DNA from: Gnomoniopsis sp. IMI 355080
Lineage: Eukaryota; Ascomycota; Sordariomycetes; Diaporthales; Gnomoniaceae
Assembly (NCBI GenBank): GCA_027946555.1
Contig: JAPEVC010000135.1
Coordinates: 1-64,000, forward strand
Reading direction: 5' to 3'
Length of the DNA: 64,000 bases
Shown: positions 56,179 through 64,000 of the stretch, piece after piece
How positions within the stretch are numbered: the stretch's first letter is position 1
Layout: every line of letters begins with the position of its first letter
The notes under the pieces: model-generated
What the model saw: the letters and a program-made list of their open reading frames with translations, nothing else
The model's database searches: none
Told to the model about the DNA's origin: nothing
Made by a program: the position numbers and the translations under genes

Positions 56179-57565
56179 CCGAGCCCTCGGTATGGTCGGA
56201 GAGGTCTGAGGTCCTTCATATCTGTACGATCACAGACGCGCAACGTGCTCGAGTCGAGACATGAGCGGCATTATCCGCTTCTCGTCGATGAGATAACCCC
56301 ACGGCTCAGTGTCATGTGCCTGCAGTAATGGGCAATTATTGAATCCTACGCGATTGCGGATGCTGGCTTTTGCGACAAAAAAGGTTGGTACCTTGGCCAG
56401 GGAAGGAAACAAGAGGACCAAGGCGGGAGTGACAATATCGAGGTCAGACCACCAATACCCTGAGGTCCACAGTTCCATATCGACTCCTCGGGCCTGGTAC
56501 CGAGGACAGGATGGGCGGGTCCAACCGTTTTGGGCTCGGCGGCTCGACCACTTTCTCAGCCAAGCTGCGTCCGTGCTGAGTGTATTGCGGACGAGCTGGT
56601 GGGTCGTACCAAGAAACCAAGAACTGGGCGTCTTACTATCGTGTTTGACAACATGCAGAGGACTCGACGTTATCAAAAGCCGCAAAAGCATCTGTTGCGG
56701 AGAAATTCAGGCCGCCGAAAGAGCGATGCCGTGGAGGGTGATCACCCTTGTCAACGTCCGAATTTAGAACCGGTAGTAGGTCTAGAATTATTCCACGCCC
56801 CGGCGAAGTTGCATTTGCTCCTGTGTTCACGTTGTCTGCTAGGCGGTGATACAGGCTTCACCATCAGTTCCGTTCCCTCACAGAATAAGTAAGTATACCT
56901 CAATTTGTGTGATTATCAACGGCTTTTTGGCTGAGCAGAGGTGAAAGATTCAAAGAAAAAGGTGTCGTCGCCAGATAGTCACTGACGGTGTTAGCCAAGC
57001 ACACAAAGTTGCACGCTCCATGAAGCAATATCAAGACCTGATATCGGTCTCGATGGTCAGGGAGACCTCAATTCGCATCCAGACACCGCTGACACAGTGG
57101 CACACAGACACACAGACAGACAGACACCATCTTCAATAAGAAGACATCCCGAGGCCACATGGACACCGATGTGTGCATGCACATATCACTGTGTATGCGC
57201 ACGAAAGAATACCATGTAGGTATCGAGGACACTGATGGGTCAAGAAGGAGATCAAAACTGGGGCCCATCAACCACTAAAGAGTCAGCCACACTTAACATC
57301 GTGAGTGGTCGAGATTAGCTCGAGTGATCGTCAACGATCAAGGGTCAAAACGGTATGTGGAGACCCTTTCCCGAAGGTTTGATTTGCTTTGGAAAAGCAC
57401 GAAACAGTTCCCGCTTTTGAGGATTGCGAATCTGACGACACCGAATTTGCTACCGAAATCAAGTCCCCCTAATAAATAATCCGAAGTGAAGTATGCCTGG
57501 GATTTGTTTATACCAAACGATCGAGTCGGTCTAGCTTACCGAGGCGAGGCTATGCACTCAAGCCC

Positions 57566-57588
57566 AGAGAGAGAGAGAGAGAGAGAGA
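57566..57588. repeat. (AG)n microsatellite
   Basis: Uninterrupted AG dinucleotide run in intergenic DNA. Confidence 0.9.
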
Positions 57589-58094
57589 AAGAGAACGCAG
57601 GCAATGTCTGTATGTAAAGGAAAACCTCTGCGACCCGATCGAGCAAACGATCTTGACGGCATGCTCGGCTCGATATGCAAGGGGCCGCCGGGAAGCTTGC
57701 AAGTCTGAATCGTCCTACCTGCCATTCGCCCTCGTGAGCCAAAGCCAACGGCGGGGGTTGTAGCCCAAACATGCACGAGCAGGCATGTTCCGGCGGAGCT
57801 TTTATTCTTCGCACGCTGCGACGCATGCGACTTGTCAAGCCCTGTTCGCCTGGCAAACGTTCGTGTCACTCCCCTGACGCCTGTGATCCTTGCGGGGAAA
57901 GAGAGAGAGAGAGGGGGGGACCCATGGGTATAGATAGGTACCTGTCACCGTACATAGGTTCCACTCCTCGCACATCTATGGGTTCTTTTCTGAGTCGTGG
58001 GGTTTTTTGTTTTTTGTTGGACTGTGAATTTGGTTTGCCTCGAGATTGTTAACCACTGGTCCGGGAGGCCACACATCCCGCTGTTGAGAGAACC

Positions 58095-59781
58095 ATGGCA
58101 CAACTGCCCGCGGGGGCAGAAGGGGCTGCTGCTGGCGTATTAATTTGGTCATTCATTTGTTTGCTGGCCAACATTTTGTTGCAGTGGCTGCTCTGGACGA
58201 GCTACGAAAGGCGTAGCTGTCAGTATTATCATCACCTTGAGCTCGAGTCGAGCATTTGCTAACCAGACGGACAGATGTATTTATTGTGACTTGTGTCACC
58301 CTGCTGGCGACGACTTCAAGTATCATCCAGCAAATCTACGATATATTGTAAGATGCCTCATCCCTGACAGTACAGTCCACCGGGGTTACGTTATTCATCT
58401 TTCCTGACTTGTATAGACATTATGAGGATATGATGTGGGATACATTGGCATTAATCAAGGCCAACAAGAGCAACCCTATGGTGATCGCGACCAACGGAAC
58501 TGTGCCTGGGGTGGACCTCGTGATGTGGACAATCCGTACGTGGCCGATGATGATGAGAGAAAAGTCCCCCTACCAAAACTGACCTAGAACAGGCTGGGGC
58601 TGTTACATTGCCGAATGTGGCATCGCCTTCTTCTGGTCCTTTACGCTTTGCCAGGCTGTATATGGCTGGAGGGATGACATACGATTCCATAAGCCTCTCG
58701 TCTTCATCACCGAGGCCGGAAAGGCATTTGCAATACTTGCTGCCGTCTTCACTATGTGCCTACTTCAATCCGAAAGCCTGCAAAGGAGCACGCTCGGATG
58801 GAGCTTCGTATTGCACTTTTTCTGTTAGCATCCCCCCCGCCCCAAAAAAAGCTCTCTTGACAATTCATGTCTGCAACGGAAAGCAAAAAGTGCTTGTCAT
58901 TACCTAGCTATATGTGCTGACTTTTATTCACTGGTCCAGATTGCGCATTCTGTGCGGGAGGTCTCGCAAACTTCTTCCTGATGTTTATTGAATACTTCCA
59001 GACCCGACGCCTCTTTCGGCGCATGAATTCTCAGCAACGTCGCGACTACGAGCGGCAGCCCAGTCCCGTGAAAAGAAATCGGACCAGGTCAGATTCGACC
59101 GCCACCAGCATGATCACAGTGGGTCAGGCCTCGACCAGCGAGCATTTCGGAGCATTAGCCCAGCGTCAGGGCGGCATATATGATAAATACCTTATCGCGC
59201 GGACGTTCATCCCGTGCTTAGCGTTGAGTCTCTTCGAAGTGGACAACATCCTTCTGATCCAGGGCCAATCTCGTATTGATAGCATAAACCGGATCGCTAA
59301 TTCTACATCCCCCGACCTGTCGGCCTCGACTGCCCAAGCCTATTTCGCCTCCTTTATTCCTGGATGTCTGGCGTCTCTCATCCTGGCCCTAGCATTTGGA
59401 ACGACAAAGCAATATCGAGTTCGACTACGGAAAATTTTCGTTTCACGTCAGTGGCAGGGCAATGCAAGGCGCCACAGGTATGGCCACTCGAAGGACTACA
59501 AATACAAGGCAATGGACAGCGACAACGGTATTTTGTCGCGACAAAAACGGTTGTCGATGGAGAAGCGGTTGAGGATCGAAGTCACGTATGAATTTGAGAT
59601 TCGAAACGAGTCGGCAGAAATGAATTCGCCGTCGAGGCACGAAAAGCCGTCCCAAGGAAGCATCAGAAAAGGGGAGAGTTCGACGTTCCCTTACAACGTG
59701 GAAAGCCATCGCTGGAATGATACGGCTACAATATTACCCAAGAAACCGAGCCCACTGTTGTTGACGAGGGGGCAGACCTAG
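58095..59781 (+). CDS. Multi-pass integral membrane protein, fungal, unknown function
   Basis: Five exons (58095..58218, 58275..58347, 58417..58535, 58593..58823 and 58940..59781) join in phase to 462 residues. Hydrophobic segments stand at about 14-33, 42-60, 106-125, 145-165, 180-200 and, in the last exon, 275-295 and 335-355, giving about seven TMs. Recognisable local features are MWTIRWGCYIAECGIAFFW across an exon border and CAFCAGGLANFF. A polar loop (RRDYERQPSPVKRNRTRSD) separates TM5 and TM6, and a basic cytosolic tail of about 100 residues follows TM7. The 7TM layout suggests a receptor or a small transporter, but the rhodopsin-family marks seen in the two other 7TM genes (DDY, ALLPW) are missing. 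It may be a lineage-restricted family. Confidence 0.72.
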
Positions 59782-59862
59782 GGACGAGAAAAAGAAGAAA
59801 AAAAGCGGAATCTGATTGAGCTGGTATTGGTCAAAAACTCTATTTTGTCCTGATGCCAAGCT

Positions 59863-60741
59863 TTACTCAGGATACACCATTTTGCGGGTGACTCCTCCAT
59901 CTAATACAATCTCTGACCCGTTGACAAATTTCTCTCTGGCTAGGAACTCCACCGCACCCAGCACATTCTCGACCTTGCCGACCCTGCCACTAAAGTGCCA
60001 CGCGTGTTCCTCCCCACTCAGCCCATCCTCCCACCGGGTTCCTTGCTCATCCGCATCCTTGCTTTCGTTCATCACGTTGATCCACCCTGGCAGGATTGCG
60101 TTCGCGGTGATGCCGTCGCCTGCCAGGCTACTCGCCATGGCATGCGTCAGTCCTATCAGACCGGCCTTCGTGGCAGCATAAGCCTCACTTTGCGGCTCAC
60201 TTTGACGTGCACGGGTTGACGACATGTGGATGATTGCCCCACCGTGCTCCCTACCCTCAGCTCTGTTCGCTCGCAGCAGGGGCACGCATGCCTGACTCAG
60301 TAACAATGGCCCCGTAAGGTTTGTCTCTAGCGAAGTATTCCAATCATCCAGTGATAGATCCTCAAACTTTGAAACAGCGCCAATGGACCCGGTAAACGCT
60401 GCATTATTGATGAGCACGTCCAGTCGGTTGTTGAAGAATTTGGCAGCCTCTTTCACGGCAGAGTTGATCTCCGAAGGGCTGCGAATATTGGTGAGTGAGG
60501 CGTGAAAGACATCTTTGGAGAAGGAGGGCTGCAGATGTGTGGAGACGGTATGTTCTAATTCAATTTTGTTGTTGTCGATGAGGAAGACACGATGGCCCTT
60601 AGCTAGCAGGAGGCGCGTGAGCCCGCGGCCTATGCCTCGTCCAGCGCCGGTTATGAGGAAGTGAAGGGATTTTGGTTGGGTCATGGTTGTTGGTGTGATG
60701 GTTTTTGTTACTGTCACAGACCTTTGGCAGCGGGTTGACAT
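59863..60741 (-). CDS. Short-chain dehydrogenase/reductase (SDR)
   Basis: Intronless frame of 292 residues. The classical SDR marks are the cofactor motif TGAGRGIGRG (31-40), NNAA (112-115), the catalytic Ser in HMSST (174/175) and YAATK (Tyr188, Lys192), followed by LPGWI. The C-terminus ends with the common LDGG strand. Asp/Asn after the second strand (IDNN) favours NAD(H) over NADP(H). An alternative start at ATG 60684 removes 19 residues and would place the Rossmann motif nearer the N-terminus, as in most family members. The substrate is unknown. It converges with the membrane-protein gene, ends 81 nt apart. Confidence 0.92.
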   Translation of the reverse strand: MSTRCQRSVTVTKTITPTTMTQPKSLHFLITGAGRGIGRGLTRLLLAKGHRVFLIDNNKIELEHTVSTHLQPSFSKDVFHASLTNIRSPSEINSAVKEAAKFFNNRLDVLINNAAFTGSIGAVSKFEDLSLDDWNTSLETNLTGPLLLSQACVPLLRANRAEGREHGGAIIHMSSTRARQSEPQSEAYAATKAGLIGLTHAMASSLAGDGITANAILPGWINVMNESKDADEQGTRWEDGLSGEEHAWHFSGRVGKVENVLGAVEFLAREKFVNGSEIVLDGGVTRKMVYPE

Positions 60742-61411
60742 GGGAGGAGTTCAGCTAGCAGAGTTGATTCCCTATGAGAGAACGTACGATGTCAATCAAT
60801 CCACTGGTCCTCTTCTTGCTGTGGTGCACTAATGAGTGGTCGCTGGGCAGGGAAATATCCCTGCATCGCACTCGGGCCGTTCGACAACCCAACCCTGCTT
60901 TGGAACTACTATGTACTATGAGAGCAGCAAGGAGCAAGTCCGGAGTAGTGTGCCTTTATATAAAATGGTGGATTCCGGAAGCCCTGCCGACTGTTAATGT
61001 GACTGCATAAGAGAGTGCATTTGGCCAGCACGAAATCTGGGACAAAAATTCCTGAAGGAAAACATACATGACTTCAACGTGTAAGAGTTGTTGGATGCCA
61101 GAGTGCCAAAGGAGGAACAACCCCATGATTGATTTGTTGCAATTGTTTTGTCAGCATAAGGACGTCTAAGCCATAACTTCTAAATGTCGGAGGACCATAT
61201 TTCGTTATATACCTTGATAGACAGCCTGGAATATATCAATTCATAGCAGACTCACCCCAGATCAACATCAAGAAGTTACCACGATATTGCATGGATTGTC
61301 CCTTATTCTGCCACCCTACATTTCAACAGTTTATGAGCTCGGGACGCTCAGACGAACGGCCTCGTTTGTGGGACCAGCTTGACGACTGAAGGATACCAGT
61401 GCCAGCAGACC
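60742..61411. other. Intergenic, nothing seen
   Basis: Promoter of the SDR gene and the left flank of the gag-like relic. I see no long terminal repeat. Confidence 0.55.
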
Positions 61412-62038
61412 ATGAAGGCAAGCAACCCGAACAAAGCTACCACAATTGCTTCGCCCACCAAGGAGAAGGAGACAGAGAAGCCAACAAACCTTCTCCCCTA
61501 CGAAGAAGTAGATTGGCCGAAGTTCTCCATGCGGCAAGACCAGCACCTAACTAAGTAAAATTGCCCCATATAGAAGGTCAACTGAGAGTCAGTCATAATT
61601 TCCGCTGGCATCCCCATTGATGGAGACCAAGAATTTGACGACATCGTCGAAAGTACGTTGGCGCAGAAGCTCAAGGAGACCACCACGAAGTCTGTCTGGG
61701 GGAAGATCGGCCTGGTCAAGTCCGGAAAACAGATCTGGCGTATGCTGGAAAGCATACTGGGTGAATCAGACCGTGTGTAGATTGTCCAGAAGTTGGACCA
61801 GCTTTTGATGCTGAACATGAAGAAGAACGCCATCGACTATAGCCTTCGTTTTGCGGCCCTGACGGCTGAGTTGGCTCAACTGAATGTCTATATCCCACCG
61901 GAGCTGTTGGACGTAACGATCATTTGAGGCGTCGAGGATGTCATGCCCGAATGGAGCACACGCCAGAGTCAGCGTCTTCAAATTGGAGGCGGCCCAGATG
62001 TCCTCACGTTAATGGCAGACCTCAAGCTTTCACTTTGA
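61412..62038 (+). pseudogene. Broken retrotransposon gag-like (UBN2-type) fragment
   Basis: One frame carries coding-like sequence from ATG 61412 to TGA 62036, interrupted by a cluster of stops at 61556..61585, by TAG at 61778 and by TGA at 61925. The first piece (48 codons) is polar and ends with a DWPKFSMRQDQ segment. The remainder has the shape of the Copia-type gag domain: a Trp-containing helix (IWRMLESILG), a helix with LDQLLMLNMKKN, then DYSLRFAALTAELAQL and a final EDVMPEW. No protease, integrase or reverse transcriptase is adjacent and no LTR was seen, so it is a solitary remnant. The TAG and TGA are each one C-to-T change away from Gln or Arg codons. The identification rests on pattern only. 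Confidence 0.5.
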
Positions 62039-62532
62039 CACAAGGACCCGCACACAACGCCAGTGAGGGCACATCTCCTTTGGCATCTGTGGACCTTGGG
62101 TTGCCACAGAAATGAATATCGAATTTGAAATTTGAAATACGAAATTGCTTGCTAGGAAAGTCTCCCTATAATTCCACCCGAAGTCAGAACTCTAGTTCGA
62201 GAGCTTCTTATCACAATTAGCGAAGGACTGAACCAATCAATTCCCAACACTTGCGAGTGACACGATTCTCTCGTCGCGGTTTACCTACAGCGGTTGATTC
62301 CTTCGCATTTGAGTCATTGCGAGAGCTTGCCGTCAAACAGGCATCAAACTCGGTCTTGCATCGGGCTTAAGGCACATGTGCCCGAGATGAGCCGGACGCT
62401 AATATATATGGCGACATCGGCGTGAGTCAGCAAAGTGAAGGAAATAAATGAGCTGTAATCTGACAATACCACCAAGAATGCCGACCAGTTCGTTCGCAAG
62501 CGGACGGGGAGTTGCAAATAGTTCACTGGGAC
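62039..62532. other. Intergenic with a short AT-rich direct repeat
   Basis: A GAATTTGAAATTTGAAATACGAAATT run at about 62115..62145 is the only structure. The right end is the promoter of the deaminase gene. Confidence 0.5.
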
Positions 62533-63588
62533 ATGACGAACATCAGCACATCTCCAATGCGGGCCTGGCTCCGGCACCTACCCAAAGCCGAGCTTCATCT
62601 CCATCTCGAAGGCACCGTGACGCCAGAGACCCTAGTCGTTCTTTCGCAACGACACGATGCCGAGCCTTTAACGTTGGAAGCTGCCCGCGCCCTGTATACC
62701 TACAAGGATTTTTCACATTTCTTACGCACCTTTAGGCTCGTCTGCGATAGGCTCCTCAATCCCGATGACTACGCTCTCGTCGCCACGGAGATGATGCGCG
62801 ACCTGCAGGCCCAGGGCGTCGTCCACGCCGAGGTCTATGTTGCGTGGGGCAACATCCTGCGCTGGAAACCAGAGCTCAAGGTGGAGGATGTGATGGCAGC
62901 CCTGGAAGGCGTGCGGCGGCGCGCGGAAGAAGAGTCAAGAGGTTCCTTTTCGCTGCTCTGGATCGCGGATGCTGTGCGTCAGTGGGGACCTGAGCACGTA
63001 GGGCAGGTATTTCAACTGGCTGCGCAGCTCCGGCCGCGGTTCCCGAGTATTGTCGGCGTTGGAATCGGTGGCGACGAGGTCGCTGGCCCGACGGAATGGT
63101 TCCGCGATGAGTATGCTGAGGCAAAGAAAGCTGGTCTGAGGCTGACGGTTCATGCCGGTGAAGCTACGGGCCCCGTGCAAGGACCGTTGGAGATCCGGTG
63201 CGCGTTGGATATTGGCGCAGAAAGGATTGGACACGGACTCGAAGCAGCGAACGACGAGGATTTGATGACTATATTGGCAGACAGGAAGACGCCAATCGAG
63301 ATCAACATCACCTCGAATATTTTAACCGGAAACTGTCCCTCTGTTGAAGCGCACCCGTTGCCCAAGTTCCTGGACAAAGGGATCATATGTATGCTCAATT
63401 CGGATGATCCTGCCATGTTTGGGTCGTGGTGTTTGGATGAATATGTACTTGTGCACGAGCGGCTTGGCTTCAACTTGGAGAAAATGAAGAAATTGGCAGA
63501 GACTTCCATTCTGTCAAGCTTCCTTGGGAACCAGAGGAAGGCAGAGCTTTGCCAACAGATCGAAAAGCTACCAATACCACACTATTGA
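62533..63588 (+). CDS. Adenosine/adenine deaminase family enzyme
   Basis: Intronless frame of 351 residues starting at ATG 62533 (the frame upstream has no ATG). Zinc ligands and catalytic residues of the adenosine deaminase family are complete: HLHLEG (H22, H24), VHAGEA (H207, Glu210), IGHG (H234) and SDDP (Asp291/292). LPKAELHLHLEGT opens the barrel as usual. The family hydrolyses the 6-amino group of adenosine, adenine or modified purines; the exact base cannot be told. The absence of introns and the compact bacterial-like length set it apart from most multi-exon neighbours. Cytosolic, likely purine salvage. Confidence 0.9.
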   Translation: MTNISTSPMRAWLRHLPKAELHLHLEGTVTPETLVVLSQRHDAEPLTLEAARALYTYKDFSHFLRTFRLVCDRLLNPDDYALVATEMMRDLQAQGVVHAEVYVAWGNILRWKPELKVEDVMAALEGVRRRAEEESRGSFSLLWIADAVRQWGPEHVGQVFQLAAQLRPRFPSIVGVGIGGDEVAGPTEWFRDEYAEAKKAGLRLTVHAGEATGPVQGPLEIRCALDIGAERIGHGLEAANDEDLMTILADRKTPIEINITSNILTGNCPSVEAHPLPKFLDKGIICMLNSDDPAMFGSWCLDEYVLVHERLGFNLEKMKKLAETSILSSFLGNQRKAELCQQIEKLPIPHY

Positions 63589-64000
63589 TAATTACAATTC
63601 CAAAGCATCGGAAGCTATGGAGTGGACAACGTGTAGCCTGGCTAATTCTCTGTGTTTCCTTTATGTGGGAAGGGAGGTCGGCAGCAAAAGATACCTACAT
63701 AAGTAGGTAGACTGATGGGTCCAATAGAAAGCCAAAATCGATGTTGCAAGGATCCGTCTTCCCTTTCTCATAGACGCGATCGCCACAGGGCGGCAAATTT
63801 CAAATGACGAACCGATAAGTGTGGTTTAACTTGGGTATCTAAACGGCGTGCCGAAGTCTATGACGAGAACTGACCTTCATCGAGGTTATGGATCTAGAGG
63901 TGAGGACCTTTAGCAGCAGACGTCTACTCCTAGGGAGGGCATGTCTACTAGGTGATAGGATAGCCAGTCGTCCCATGCTACCGTACCTAGGCCTATCAAG
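63589..64000. other. 3' flank, nothing seen
   Basis: ACCTACATAAGTAGGTAG near 63691 forms a small hairpin, and GTACCTAGGCC lies near 63985. No gene begins before the window ends. Confidence 0.5.

Larger units (their letters stand above)
55625..58094. other. Intergenic, 2.5 kb, with simple repeats
   Basis: Frames of 120-153 codons are open on both strands at 55737..56147 and 56230..56767 without ATG starts in good context or motifs. TACCTAGGTA lies at 56169..56178, CA/GA repeats at 57100..57130, (AG)n at 57566..57588 and 57899..57911. Confidence 0.55.

Noticed and set aside
56230..56767. Paired frames of about 150 codons on both strands
   Set aside because: No start context, no family features and no splice logic.

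Overview
The window is nuclear DNA of a filamentous ascomycete (Pezizomycotina, most likely a sordariomycete-type genome). The evidence is short 47-116 nt introns with GTRNGT donors and CTRAY branch sites, pyrimidine-rich leaders, and fungus-restricted families: a TRI12-type MFS transporter, Pth11/rhodopsin-like 7TM proteins, DUF4385, a tannase/feruloyl esterase, a type I metacaspase and a Pus1 with an RGG tail. No rRNA, CRISPR array or convincing tRNA was seen. All exon joins below are my own reading of splice signals and frame, with no transcript support.

Layout. 0.3-6.4 kb: BTB protein (with an in-frame TAG just after its best start codon), a 7TM receptor-like protein and a TRI12 transporter. 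8.7-20.2 kb: an enzyme-rich stretch with a class II aldolase, a GPI-anchored tannase/feruloyl esterase, a tiny two-exon gene, a cytosolic GH1 beta-glucosidase, a catechol-type O-methyltransferase and a YqjM-type old yellow enzyme. These activities would fit uptake and conversion of plant phenolic esters and glucosides. 21.5-24.7 kb: DUF4385 protein and a basic disordered protein. 24.7-29.2 kb: the largest gene-poor gap. 29.2-42.8 kb: a second 7TM protein, a large coiled-coil protein, a secreted PAN-like protein, a single-pass Cys-rich sensor-like protein and a Ni/Co transporter. 43.8-51.5 kb: housekeeping and regulation, with a Myb-like protein, Pus1, metacaspase and MED22, plus a possible small gene or stop-codon extension behind MED22. 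53.4-63.6 kb: POT peptide transporter, a third membrane protein, an SDR oxidoreductase, a broken gag-like retroelement fragment and an adenosine-deaminase-family enzyme.

Recurring themes. (1) Very small coding terminal exons (6-13 nt) appear in five genes and change termini; one creates a possible peroxisomal signal. (2) The perfect palindrome TACCTAGGTA occurs four times, only between genes. (3) Nonsense codons explainable by single C-to-T changes occur in the BTB leader and in the gag relic. I found no operon-like or defence-type system. The best candidates for new biology are the alternative C-termini of the old yellow enzyme and the metacaspase, the frame continuing past the MED22 stop, and the phenolic-metabolism neighbourhood.
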